Shown: in pieces, positions 8,122 through 16,491 of the stretch | How the letters are laid out: each line of letters starts with the position of its first letter | Numbering within the stretch: the stretch's first letter is position 1 | Assembly: GCA_910578335.1 (NCBI GenBank) | Contig: CAJTPU010000026.1 | Coordinates: 1-44,728 of the forward strand | Direction: 5' to 3' | DNA: 44,728 nucleotides | Source: an uncultured Lachnospiraceae bacterium | GTDB taxonomy: Bacteria; Bacillota; Clostridia; Lachnospirales; Lachnospiraceae | The notes under the pieces: generated by a model | Told to the model about the DNA's origin: nothing | Seen by the model: the letters and a program-made list of their open reading frames with translations, nothing else | The model's database searches: none | Made by a program: the position numbers and the translations under genes

Positions 8122-8157
8122 CAAAAAGAGCTGCTTACGAATTGCTTCGTAAACAGC
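8122..8157 (-). terminator. Intrinsic terminator of the rel-MBL unit
   Basis: GCTG-C-TTACGAA, loop TTGC, TTCGTAA-A-CAGC (8130-8157) is a stem of 11 pairs with one mismatch. On the minus strand it is followed by TCTTTTTGTT (8118-8128). It lies 50-90 nt past the stop of the metallo-hydrolase gene. Confidence 0.85.
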
Positions 8158-8209
8158 CCCTTCTTAAAAAACGCTTCCGGTCACACCAAAACCGCTGCCA
8201 AAAAAGCCC

Positions 8210-8839
8210 TTAGAAAAAGGGATTGTATTTTTTCTCATGCTCCACGGTAGTGCTGTCACCATGTCCGGGATATAGCTGCGTGTCATCCGGCAGCGTAAAA
8301 ATCTTTTCCCGAACGGAGCGCTCCAGCATACCGCCGCTTCCCGTGGGCAAATCTGTTCTTCCCACAGACTCCTGAAATATGGTATCGCCGCAGACCAAAA
8401 AGCCCGCTTCCTCAAAGTAATAACAGCAGCTATCCGCCGTATGCCCCGGTGTGGCAAGCACCTTGCAGGTAATGCCTGCAGTACAGATTTCCTCGCCGTC
8501 TTTCACATACACATCCGGAACCACCGTGTAGGGTCTGCCTGCCTGTCGGGAAACATTCAGCCCGTCATTCTCGCAGAGCTTTTCAGCCGCCTCCAGCGCA
8601 TATATTTTTGCACCGGAAAACTCACGAAGCGCGCCGGTACCCCAGATGTGGTCAAAATGCCCATGTGTCACCAAAATGGCAGCAACCGTAAATCCCTTTC
8701 CTGCAAGCGTTTCATAAATCTGCTCTCCCCTGTCTGCCGGGTCTATCACAATCGCTTCTTTGCCGCCTTCCCTGTAGACAATGTAACAGTTCGTACCATA
8801 ACCGCCAATTACCATGCGCCCTATCTTTAACTCAGCCAT
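8210..8839 (-). CDS. Metallo-beta-lactamase-fold hydrolase, glyoxalase II-like
   Basis: A 209-residue cytoplasmic enzyme with the full dinuclear metal site. THGHFDH (about residues 58-64) gives the HxHxDH motif. Further ligands come from the histidine of TPGHTADS, the aspartate of VCGDTIFQ, and the histidine of YPGHGDST near the C-terminus. It is shorter than true GloB, which has an additional substrate-binding domain, and fits the YcbL/hydroxyacylglutathione-hydrolase-like group. The substrate is unknown. Its ATG overlaps the TGA of rel (TGATG), which indicates translational coupling to rel. This rel-MBL pairing also occurs in other Clostridia. An intrinsic terminator follows. Confidence 0.9.
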   Translation of the reverse strand: MAELKIGRMVIGGYGTNCYIVYREGGKEAIVIDPADRGEQIYETLAGKGFTVAAILVTHGHFDHIWGTGALREFSGAKIYALEAAEKLCENDGLNVSRQAGRPYTVVPDVYVKDGEEICTAGITCKVLATPGHTADSCCYYFEEAGFLVCGDTIFQESVGRTDLPTGSGGMLERSVREKIFTLPDDTQLYPGHGDSTTVEHEKKYNPFF

Positions 8840-11145
8840 CAGCCTCTCGTCCTTTCAATATCCACTACGCTTTCTATCATTCTGATTTTATCAATCACCC
8901 TGTTTAATTCTTCCCTGCTTCCCACTTCAAAGGATGTCTGCATGGTGGCAACACCCTGCTTATTCGTCCGCGTATTCATGGAAAGAATATCAATGTTCTT
9001 TTCCGTCAGCGCCTTCGAGATATCCGCTAACAGCCCGTTGCGGTTATTGGCATATATGACGATTTCCGCAAAGTATTTCTCGCTGCCGCTTCCCTCCTCC
9101 GGCTCCTGCCAGTCTGCTTCAATCAGCCTTACTCTCTCAATTTCAGGAAGATTCAAAATATTGACGCAGTCCGTCCTGTGAATGGTAATGCCCCTTCCCC
9201 TTGTGACAAATCCTATGATTTCATCGCCCGGTACCGGAGAACAGCACTTGGAAAACCGAACGGAAACATCCGTGACGCCCTTTACAGAGATGCCGCTTTT
9301 CGACTTAATCGCCGGCAGCTTGTTTATCTGGGCGTTTTCTGCGATAGAAGCCAGTACTTCCTCGTTGGTCATCTCCTTTTTGTGGTCGCGGTCATAGTAT
9401 TCGAGAAGCTTATTGACAATCTGCCCCTCTTTTAAAGCGCCATGCCCGATTGCCGCCAGCAGGGCATCCCAGTCCTGAAATCCATATTTGCGCTGAATCG
9501 CCTCCATATACTCCGGCTTCGTCAAGTCGGAAAGAACCAGATTCCTCGCCTTGCAGTAGTTTGTGATAAGCTCCCTGCCCTTTAAAATATTGTCTTCCTT
9601 CAGCTCATTTTTAAACCACTGGTTAATCTTATTTTTTGCCTGTGTGCTTTTGACAATATTGAGCCAGTCCCTGCTGGGTCCCTTGGAATTCTGGGAGGTA
9701 ATGATTTCTATCCTGTCGCCGTTTTTCAGCTCATAATCTATTGTCACCAGCTTGCCGTTTACCCTTGCACCTACCATCCGGTTGCCCACTGCGCTATGGA
9801 TACAATAAGCAAAATCAATGGGCGTGGAGCCGGCAGGCAGATTCTTAACGTCGCCGCTCGGCGTAAAGCAGTATACATTGTCGGAAAACAAATCCAAATC
9901 GTTCTTGAGCAGATTCATAAACTCCCGGTTGTCGGAAGTATCCCTCTGCCACTCCAGAATCTGTCTGAGCCACGTCAGCTTTTCTTCTTCCTGCCCCTCT
10001 ACCTTTTTGCCGTCCGATGCCTCCTTATATTTCCAGTGGGCGGCAATCCCGTACTCCGCCGCCTTGTGCATCTCAAAGGTCCGTATCTGCACTTCAAAGG
10101 GCTGCCCCGCTGCCCCAATCAGGGTTGTATGAAGAGACTGGTACATATTTGCCTTTGGCATGGCAATATAATCCTTAAACCGCCCGGGTATCGGCTTATA
10201 CATCTCATGAATGACTCCCAATGCCGCGTAACAGTCCTTCACCGTATCCACAATAATACGGATGGCAAACAAATCATAAATCTGGTCCAGTGTTTTATTC
10301 TGGTTTTTCATCTTTTTGTAGATACTGAAGAAATGCTTGACACGTCCGTCGATTTGCGCCTCGATACCCGCGTTTTTGATGTGCTGGCTGACTTCCGCCA
10401 CGATACCGGCAATATAGGTTTCCCGCACGCTCTTGCGCAGGGCAATCTTGCTCACCAAATCATAATATGCCTCCGGCTCCAGATATTTCAGGGACAAATC
10501 ATCCAGCTCTATCTTGATTTTCGAAATACCCAGCCTCTGCGCAATCGGCGAATACACCTCAAGCGTCTCCTTGGCTATCCGCTGCTGGCTTTCCGGCTTC
10601 TGGTACTTCAGCGTCCGCATATTGTGCAGGCGGTCGGCAAGCTTGATAATAATCACCCTGATATCCTTCGCCATCGCCAGAAACATTTTGCGCAGGTTTT
10701 CTGCCTGCAGCTCCAGCCTGGCATCGCTCTCCGTGCCGCTGCCGCTGCTCAGTGGTATGTTTTCCAGCTTGGTAACACCATCCACAAGCTGTACCACCTC
10801 CACGCCAAATACCTCCGTCATCTGCTCCTCCGTCATGACGGTGTCCTCCAGCACGTCATGCAGAAGCCCCGCCACAATCGTTTCCTTGTCCATCTCTAAA
10901 TCGGCAAGGATAATGGCAACATACAGCGGGTGGATAATGTACGGCTCTCCTGATTTTCTCTTCTGGTCCTTATGCGCCTCGCTCGCTACCTTGTATGCCT
11001 TTTCAATAACGGAAATATCATCCGACGGGTGGTATTTTTTTACATGCCGAACCAGCACCTGATATAAGTCCTCAGGCGCCATGAATTCCCGTAGTTCACT
11101 GATTTTGCTTTCTTCCAGAACAATTTCTTTTTTTTCTTCCGTCAT
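8839..11145 (-). CDS. rel: Bifunctional (p)ppGpp synthetase/hydrolase
   Basis: A full-length 768-residue Rel protein. The hydrolase HD domain shows HPLYVAIILADLE and GLLHDVLEDT (HDxxED, about residues 95-104). The synthetase domain has DYIAMPKANMYQSLHT, which contacts GTP, and EVQIRTFEMHKAAEYGIAAH. The TGS domain is at VYCFTPSGDVKNLPAGSTP (about residue 425). The C-terminal zinc-finger region has SKCCSPVPGDEIIGFV, and an ACT domain ends the protein (IVIYANNRNGLLADISKAL). The intact HD motif predicts active hydrolysis as well as synthesis. It sits 47 nt downstream of apt, a classic apt-rel pairing that joins purine salvage to alarmone metabolism, and is translationally coupled to the following metallo-hydrolase. 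Confidence 0.97.
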   Translation of the reverse strand: MTEEKKEIVLEESKISELREFMAPEDLYQVLVRHVKKYHPSDDISVIEKAYKVASEAHKDQKRKSGEPYIIHPLYVAIILADLEMDKETIVAGLLHDVLEDTVMTEEQMTEVFGVEVVQLVDGVTKLENIPLSSGSGTESDARLELQAENLRKMFLAMAKDIRVIIIKLADRLHNMRTLKYQKPESQQRIAKETLEVYSPIAQRLGISKIKIELDDLSLKYLEPEAYYDLVSKIALRKSVRETYIAGIVAEVSQHIKNAGIEAQIDGRVKHFFSIYKKMKNQNKTLDQIYDLFAIRIIVDTVKDCYAALGVIHEMYKPIPGRFKDYIAMPKANMYQSLHTTLIGAAGQPFEVQIRTFEMHKAAEYGIAAHWKYKEASDGKKVEGQEEEKLTWLRQILEWQRDTSDNREFMNLLKNDLDLFSDNVYCFTPSGDVKNLPAGSTPIDFAYCIHSAVGNRMVGARVNGKLVTIDYELKNGDRIEIITSQNSKGPSRDWLNIVKSTQAKNKINQWFKNELKEDNILKGRELITNYCKARNLVLSDLTKPEYMEAIQRKYGFQDWDALLAAIGHGALKEGQIVNKLLEYYDRDHKKEMTNEEVLASIAENAQINKLPAIKSKSGISVKGVTDVSVRFSKCCSPVPGDEIIGFVTRGRGITIHRTDCVNILNLPEIERVRLIEADWQEPEEGSGSEKYFAEIVIYANNRNGLLADISKALTEKNIDILSMNTRTNKQGVATMQTSFEVGSREELNRVIDKIRMIESVVDIERTRG

Positions 11146-11192
11146 ATATTCTGTCCTTATGCCAGCTAATTATTTTACTCCCCCCTAAAACT

Positions 11193-11717
11193 TTATTTCC
11201 CTTCATAAATAATGGCAGACTCCATCCGGTAATCTTTCAGCCTCTCCCTGCCCTTAAGCCCTGCAAGCTCCATCAGAAATACCATGCCGACAACCTCGCC
11301 GCCCAGCTCCTCTATCAGCTTTATCATCGCCTCCGTAGTGCCGCCCGTCGCAATCAAGTCATCCACGATGAGCACCTTCTGCCCCGGCTTAATGGAATCC
11401 TTGTGCATCTCAATCACCGCTTTTCCATACTCAAGGTCATATTCTTTTTCAATGGTTTCACAGGGCAGCTTTCCCTTTTTGCGAATCAGCACAAAGGGCT
11501 TATGATTATTATATGCAATAGGCGTACCAAAAATAAATCCTCTTGATTCCGCTCCCACCACTACATCATAGTCCAAATCTTTTATTTTTTCCTGCATGGT
11601 ATCAATTGCAAGATGCAGTCCGTCTGCATCCTGCAGCACGCTCGTCACATCCCTGAATATAATGCCTTCCTCCGGAAAATCCGGAATGCTTCTCACATAA
11701 TCCTCTAATCTCTTCAT
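11193..11717 (-). CDS. apt: Adenine phosphoribosyltransferase
   Basis: A 174-residue purine salvage enzyme that makes AMP from adenine and PRPP. The PRPP-binding signature VLIVDDLIATGGTT is intact, and the N-terminal FPEEGIIFRDVTSVL and VGAESRGFIFG segments are typical. The frame extends to an ATG at 11738, but that codon has no ribosome site. The ATG at 11717 has AGAGG eight bases upstream and gives the standard length. It is upstream of rel, with a good promoter at 11760-11788. Confidence 0.96.
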   Translation of the reverse strand: MKRLEDYVRSIPDFPEEGIIFRDVTSVLQDADGLHLAIDTMQEKIKDLDYDVVVGAESRGFIFGTPIAYNNHKPFVLIRKKGKLPCETIEKEYDLEYGKAVIEMHKDSIKPGQKVLIVDDLIATGGTTEAMIKLIEELGGEVVGMVFLMELAGLKGRERLKDYRMESAIIYEGK

Positions 11718-11759
11718 AAGAACCACCTCTTTCGTCATATTAAAAGAAAACTAAATATT

Positions 11760-11788
11760 ATTATAATCGTTTTTCAATAAGAAGTCAA
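11760..11788 (-). promoter_or_regulatory. Promoter of apt-rel
   Basis: TTGACT (11783-11788) and TATAAT (11760-11765) lie 17 bp apart on the minus strand, about 40 bp before the apt start. Confidence 0.75.
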
Positions 11789-11803
11789 AACTAAAATCTG
11801 CAT

Positions 11804-11840
11804 AGAAAAGAGAAGCCCGCGCCCAGCCGGCACGGACTTC
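11804..11840 (-). terminator. Intrinsic terminator after rseP
   Basis: A 12-pair GC-rich stem (11812-11823 with 11829-11840, two G-U pairs, 5-nt loop) is followed on the minus strand by TCTTTTC. It ends the pyrH-to-rseP transcript just before the apt promoter. Confidence 0.8.
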
Positions 11841-11846
11841 CCCATT

Positions 11847-12899
11847 CTACGCCCCGAAAATATTGACCAAATCGTTAAAAAGCACCACCACCATCAGCAC
11901 CATGAAAAACACCAGTCCCACAAAATGTACGATACCTTCCTTCTCAGGCGGCACCGGCTTTTTCCGTATCACCTCAAGCAGCAGAAACACCAGGCGTCCG
12001 CCGTCCAGGGCAGGAATCGGCAGAAGATTTAAAATTCCCAGGTTGACGGATAAAAGCAGAATGATGTTCAGCATATTAAGCACCACCGTCTGCACGCCGT
12101 ATTCCTTTGCCTCCTCATAGGTTTTCCCCACCACATTGACCGCTATGCCGACAGGCCCCGCCACGTCCTTGCGGTCAAACTGCCCCGTAAGCAAAAGCCC
12201 GAGACTTTTATAGGTGGCACGCACGCTGTAACGGATTTCATACCAGGCATCCCGAAACACCGAAAGCCCCTCCGGTTTCTCATAGACGCCTCCATACACA
12301 CCCATCACATACTTGTCATCCGTTTCGCTGTAAACCGGCTGAATCGTCGTTTCCAATTTTTGTCCGTCCCGCTCATAAGCCACCTCTATGGGCGTCCCCT
12401 TGTTGAGCAGCGTAATCAGAAAAATATCCCGAAACAAATAGGTTTTTTCTCCGTTCATGCTAAGGATTTTATCCCCTTCCCTAAGCCCCGCTTCCTCCGC
12501 AGGACCGTCAGGGGACACACCGGAGAGTACCGTCAAATCCGTGACGGACATAGACACCACAATCACCGCTACAATAAACGCAAGAATAAAATTAAAAATC
12601 GGTCCTGCCACGACGGTAGCAATTCTTGCCCATACGCCGGCTTTCAGGAAAGACCCCTCTCCTCCGCCATTTTCCGTCTCCAGCCCGTCCTCGCCCTCAA
12701 ACATGCAGGCGCCGCCAATCGGAAGCAGCTTAATCGCATACTTCGTCTCCTTTTTCGTAAAAGAAAAGAGCGTCGGTCCCATGCCAATCGCAAATTCTAC
12801 TACGTGGATACCATTCATCTTCGCCAACAAAAAATGTCCAAACTCGTGAGAAAGCACCACCACACCGAATATCAGGACAAACAATATTACTGTCATCAT
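11847..12899 (-). CDS. rseP: Site-2 zinc metalloprotease RseP/RasP
   Basis: A 350-residue intramembrane protease that cleaves anti-sigma factors and signal-peptide remnants in the cytoplasmic membrane. The catalytic HEFGH motif sits in the first membrane helix (VVLSHEFGHFLLAKMNG, about residues 14-30). A PDZ domain follows the second helix (GVSPDGPAEEAGLREGDKIL). The second active-site motif is NLLPIPALDGGR near residue 295, where the aspartate is the third zinc ligand. A last membrane helix ends the protein. The start overlaps the stop of dxr by 4 nt, so the genes are coupled. It is the last gene of the pyrH-frr-cdsA-dxr-rseP string and is followed by a strong terminator. Confidence 0.96.
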   Translation of the reverse strand: MMTVILFVLIFGVVVLSHEFGHFLLAKMNGIHVVEFAIGMGPTLFSFTKKETKYAIKLLPIGGACMFEGEDGLETENGGGEGSFLKAGVWARIATVVAGPIFNFILAFIVAVIVVSMSVTDLTVLSGVSPDGPAEEAGLREGDKILSMNGEKTYLFRDIFLITLLNKGTPIEVAYERDGQKLETTIQPVYSETDDKYVMGVYGGVYEKPEGLSVFRDAWYEIRYSVRATYKSLGLLLTGQFDRKDVAGPVGIAVNVVGKTYEEAKEYGVQTVVLNMLNIILLLSVNLGILNLLPIPALDGGRLVFLLLEVIRKKPVPPEKEGIVHFVGLVFFMVLMVVVLFNDLVNIFGA

Positions 12900-14080
12900 A
12901 TCTGGTCAATTCCTCCACTCAACCGTGTTTTCCCCGTCCCAAGCTGTTTTCCTATATTCTCATAAGTTTCCTGTTCCACCGAAAGAATTTCTTCCACACT
13001 CGGATTGGGAATCACCGTATGCGCCGCCATGCACGCTTCTATCAGCTCCGCAATCTGCAGGAAGGATATTGTCCCGTTCAGAAACAACTCCACCGCCTTT
13101 TCATTCGCGGCATTTAAAACTGTCGGCATACTGCCGCCCGCCTGCGCCGCCGCATAAGCAAGCTTCAGTCCCCGAAAAGTCTCCATATCCGGTTTCTCAA
13201 ACGTAATCTGTGACAGCTCATAAAAATCAAGCCTTTTTCCCGCCAAAGGTCTTCTGTCCGGATAGAACAGCGCGTATGCGATGGGCAGCTTCATATCCGG
13301 TGTGCCAAGCTGTGCCATAATTCCCCCGTCCGCATATTCCACCATGGAATGAATCACGCTCTGGGGATGCACCACCACCTGAATCATGGAAGGCGGCATA
13401 TCGAAAAGCCATTTTGCCTCGATAACCTCCAGACCTTTATTTACCAGTGTGGCGGAATCTATTGTTATCTTTCTTCCCATATTCCAGTTTGGATGCTTTA
13501 GTGCATCCTGCGGCAGAATATTTTGCAGCTCCGCCCTTGTTTTTCCCCTAAAAGGTCCTCCTGACGCCGTCAATAAAATTTTGGATATCCTGTGCTTCGG
13601 CTCGCCCTGCATGGACTGGAAAATAGCGCTATGTTCGCTGTCCACCGGCAGAACCGGCACCTTTTTCTCACCCGCCAGGGGCATAATCAAATGCCCTGCG
13701 CAGACCAGCGTCTCCTTGTTTGCCAGCGCAATTGTCTTCCCTGCCTCAATTGCCGCGATGGTCGGTCTTATCCCAATCATACCCACTATCGCTGTAACCA
13801 ATACCTCTGCTTCTTCTAAGACGGCGGCCTCTATCAGCCCCTCCATTCCCCATGCTACCCTGATTTCCATATCCGACAGCCTCTGTTTTAAATCGGAAGC
13901 TGCTTTTTCACTCCACATCACGGCAAGGGAGGGACGAAATTCCCTGACCTGTTTTTCCAAGAGCTCTACATTGCTGCCTGCCGCCAGCGCCGCTACCTGC
14001 AAATCAGGATTTTGTCTTACTATCTCCAGCGTCTGCGCTCCAATCGAACCGGTGGAGCCCAATATTGCCAACCTTTTCAT
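12896..14080 (-). CDS. dxr: 1-deoxy-D-xylulose 5-phosphate reductoisomerase
   Basis: A 394-residue NADPH enzyme of the MEP isoprenoid pathway that forms methylerythritol phosphate. The N-terminal Rossmann motif is LGSTGSIGAQTLEIV. The catalytic region has ANKETLVCAG and PVDSEHSAIFQ, and the metal-binding and flexible-loop segments appear as LLTASGGPFRG and HPNWNMGRKITIDSATLVNKGLE (partly shown). The length is normal. It lies 10 nt downstream of cdsA and overlaps rseP. IspF and IspG of the same pathway are also encoded in this window, in other operons. Confidence 0.97.
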   Translation of the reverse strand: MKRLAILGSTGSIGAQTLEIVRQNPDLQVAALAAGSNVELLEKQVREFRPSLAVMWSEKAASDLKQRLSDMEIRVAWGMEGLIEAAVLEEAEVLVTAIVGMIGIRPTIAAIEAGKTIALANKETLVCAGHLIMPLAGEKKVPVLPVDSEHSAIFQSMQGEPKHRISKILLTASGGPFRGKTRAELQNILPQDALKHPNWNMGRKITIDSATLVNKGLEVIEAKWLFDMPPSMIQVVVHPQSVIHSMVEYADGGIMAQLGTPDMKLPIAYALFYPDRRPLAGKRLDFYELSQITFEKPDMETFRGLKLAYAAAQAGGSMPTVLNAANEKAVELFLNGTISFLQIAELIEACMAAHTVIPNPSVEEILSVEQETYENIGKQLGTGKTRLSGGIDQI

Positions 14081-14090
14081 TTTGCCTCCA

Positions 14091-14912
14091 TTATGATTGA
14101 ATCAGCAGCGCCGCCAAAAAGAAAATCATGGGTGCCGTCACGATGACACTGTCAAATCTGTCCATAATGCCCCCATGTCCGGGAATCAGCCTGCCGTAGT
14201 CCTTAATGTCATGGTTCCTCTTGATTGCCGACGCCGCCAAATCGCCAACCTGACTCATGATGGCGCCAGCCATACAGATAAAGGCAATGATAAACGTCAC
14301 CGTCTGTTCCGGTATCGCCTTTTCTATCACAAAATAACCAAAGCCTGCACCGATAAGCCCTGCTCCCACCACGCCGCCAATACAGCCCTCCAGCGATTTT
14401 TTCGGGCTAAGATGCGGAAATATCTTCTTTTTGCCAATGCAGATGCCCACCAGATACGCACAGGTATCACAGCCCCATGAGCTGATTAAAATCAGCCATA
14501 CAATATATTCTCCGTAGTGAAGCTCCCTTGTCAGATAGAGGAAGGAAAGCATGACGGGCGCATAGGCAAAGTTAAAAAAGTTTGCCATAATCTGCTCTGA
14601 ACGGTATTTGGGAAAAGTTACCACATAAACACACATGCTTCCCATAAACACAAAAATTACCGCCATAAACCGGAACAGCTCGTCCCCGGCGAGCAAAACT
14701 GCCGCATAATACGCCGCTATGCCAAGCAGCCCCACAGTCTCTAAGGCATTCAGCTTTCCCTTTGTATGAACGTTTACTGCCCTGCAAAGCTCCATGTATC
14801 CGATAATCGATATGGCAAACGTGACTCCCCAGAGCACTTCCCCGCCCATAATAAGCGTTACCAGTGCTATCACTGCCAAAATCACACTGCTCATGAATCT
14901 GGTCCAAAACAT
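14091..14912 (-). CDS. cdsA: Phosphatidate cytidylyltransferase
   Basis: A 273-residue polytopic membrane enzyme that makes CDP-diacylglycerol for phospholipid synthesis. The C-terminal CdsA signature is clear: SPKKSLEGCIGG, the short QVGDLAASAIKR segment and KDYGRLIPGHGGIMDRFDS. About seven or eight hydrophobic helices precede and surround it. In most Firmicutes uppS lies immediately upstream of cdsA. Here the upstream neighbour is frr, with a 184-bp gap and no uppS. Confidence 0.95.
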   Translation of the reverse strand: MFWTRFMSSVILAVIALVTLIMGGEVLWGVTFAISIIGYMELCRAVNVHTKGKLNALETVGLLGIAAYYAAVLLAGDELFRFMAVIFVFMGSMCVYVVTFPKYRSEQIMANFFNFAYAPVMLSFLYLTRELHYGEYIVWLILISSWGCDTCAYLVGICIGKKKIFPHLSPKKSLEGCIGGVVGAGLIGAGFGYFVIEKAIPEQTVTFIIAFICMAGAIMSQVGDLAASAIKRNHDIKDYGRLIPGHGGIMDRFDSVIVTAPMIFFLAALLIQS

Positions 14913-15060
14913 CTCTATTCCTCCTCTGTAAGGCAGTATCTTCCGTCCTTGCTATTATATGCCCCTACCGCTTTTTGCAATTCCTTTTTTGTAAAATCCG
15001 CCCGCAGCGTCTCTTCTCTTTTTGCCGGCTTAAGCTGAGCCGCCGTTTGCGTGAAACGAC

Positions 15061-15094
15061 GGAAAGGCGGGTCACAGACCCGCCCTCCCTTTCC
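15061..15094 (-). terminator. Hairpin after frr
   Basis: GGCGGGTC (15066-15073) and GACCCGCC (15077-15084) form a perfect 8-bp stem with a 3-nt loop, possibly extended by GGAAA/TTTCC. The minus strand continues TTTCCGTCGTTT, a weak T-tract. It may be a partial terminator between frr and cdsA, in the place where uppS is usually found. Confidence 0.55.
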
Positions 15095-15096
15095 TT

Positions 15097-15648
15097 CTAT
15101 ACGGTCATAATTTCTTTGGATTTCTTGTCAATCAGTGCATCCACATCCTTGATATACTTATCAGTCTGCTTCTGCAGGCTGTCCTCAAGCTGTTTGATTT
15201 CATCCTCCGAAACATCGGTTTTGGCAAGCTTTTTAAAGGAATCGTTGCCGTCTCTTCTGATATTGCGGATAGCAACCTTCGCCTCCTCGCCTTTCTTTTT
15301 CACTTCTTTTACAAGCTCTTTTCTTCTCTCTTCCGTCAGTTCAGGAAATACAAGCCTGATAATTGCGCCGTCATTGGAAGGCGTAATCCCGATATCCGAG
15401 GTCATAATTGCTTTTTCAATGGGCTTAATCAAGGATTTTTCCCAAGGGGAAATCTGAATGATTCTGGCTTCCGGAATCGTAATATTGCCTACCTGCTGTA
15501 TCGGCGTAGGCGTGCCGTAATAGTCCACCCGAAGCTTGTCTAACACATGCGGATTGGCACGTCCTGCCCGCAGAGCCGCATAATCCGTCTCTAAAAACTC
15601 ATATGTTTTTTTCATTTTTTCGTCGTAAACACGTATTCTCTCGTCCAT
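15097..15648 (-). CDS. frr: Ribosome recycling factor
   Basis: A 183-residue protein that, with EF-G, splits ribosomes after termination. The sequence is canonical: MKKTYEFLETDYAALRAGRA at the start, TPIQQVGNITIPEAR and QISPWEKSLIKPIEKAI in the middle, and a C-terminal coiled-coil helix with RKELVKEVKKKGEEAKVAIR and EDEIKQLEDSLQKQTDKY. It is preceded by pyrH with a 78-nt gap, the usual order. Confidence 0.97.
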   Translation of the reverse strand: MDERIRVYDEKMKKTYEFLETDYAALRAGRANPHVLDKLRVDYYGTPTPIQQVGNITIPEARIIQISPWEKSLIKPIEKAIMTSDIGITPSNDGAIIRLVFPELTEERRKELVKEVKKKGEEAKVAIRNIRRDGNDSFKKLAKTDVSEDEIKQLEDSLQKQTDKYIKDVDALIDKKSKEIMTV

Positions 15649-15726
15649 TTTTATACCATACCTTTCCTAATGCCTTGGGAACCGGAATCATCTTGTGCCT
15701 GCGGCATGACGCCTGACGGCTGCCTC

Positions 15727-16422
15727 CTAAACAGTTACTTTTGTACCTGTAAATTTTCCCCTCACTGCATTTACAATACTGTTTTCTTCATTTAAGCCAA
15801 ATACCCACATAGGCATTTTGTTGTCTCTTGCCAGAATAGACGCCGTCATATCCACAACCTGCAGGTTTTTGGCAATCACTTCATCGATGCTTACCTCGTC
15901 ATACTTTTGGGCGCAGGACACCTTCGCAGGGTCTGCATCATAGACGCCGTCGATGGACTTGGCAAGCAGAATCACATCCGCATCCACCTCCACCGCACGA
16001 AGCACTACACCGGTATCCGTGGAAAAATACGGATGCCCCGTCCCGCCTGCAAAAAAGACCACCATGCCTTTTGCAAAATACTTATTTGCCCTGTCCTTTG
16101 AAAACAGCTTTGTAAAGGAACCGCAGGCAAACGGCGTCAGTACATTCGTCTTCATGCCGACGGAGCGGAAAATCTCAGAGACATAGAGACAGTTCATAAC
16201 CGTGGCAAGCATTCCTATCTGGTCCGCTTTCGTCCTATCAATATTCTCGCTGGAGCGCCCTCTCCAGAAGTTGCCTCCTCCTGTCACTATGCCGATTTCA
16301 TAGCCGTCGTCTACAAGCTGCTTCACCTGAAGCGCTACGTTTCTCACCGTTTCCTCGTCAAATCCCATGCGCTTGCTGCCGGCAAGCGCCTCGCCGCTCA
16401 ATTTTAATAATATTCTCCGCAT
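15727..16422 (-). CDS. pyrH: Uridylate kinase
   Basis: A 231-residue hexameric UMP kinase of the amino acid kinase fold, producing UDP for nucleotide and cell-wall precursor synthesis. It shows RILLKLSGEAL at the N-terminus, VTGGGNFWRGR for phosphate binding, DQIGMLATVMNCL, and VFFAGGTGHPYFSTDTGVVLR (partly shown). It is followed by frr and preceded by the bactofilin gene. The gap to the bactofilin gene is 69 nt. Confidence 0.97.
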   Translation of the reverse strand: MRRILLKLSGEALAGSKRMGFDEETVRNVALQVKQLVDDGYEIGIVTGGGNFWRGRSSENIDRTKADQIGMLATVMNCLYVSEIFRSVGMKTNVLTPFACGSFTKLFSKDRANKYFAKGMVVFFAGGTGHPYFSTDTGVVLRAVEVDADVILLAKSIDGVYDADPAKVSCAQKYDEVSIDEVIAKNLQVVDMTASILARDNKMPMWVFGLNEENSIVNAVRGKFTGTKVTV

Positions 16423-16491
16423 AAAACATGCTCCTTATATGTTTTAGCTGTCCCTTGTTCATGACAATAGAAAACTCGCGAGGTGCGGATT

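Noticed and set aside
9796..10899. A 367-codon plus-strand open frame opposite rel
   Set aside because: It lies entirely antisense to the well-supported rel gene, has a histidine- and leucine-rich composition typical of antisense shadows, and no ribosome site.
14913..15096. Remnant of uppS between frr and cdsA
   Set aside because: No segment in any frame shows the conserved UppS motifs; the gap is only 184 bp.
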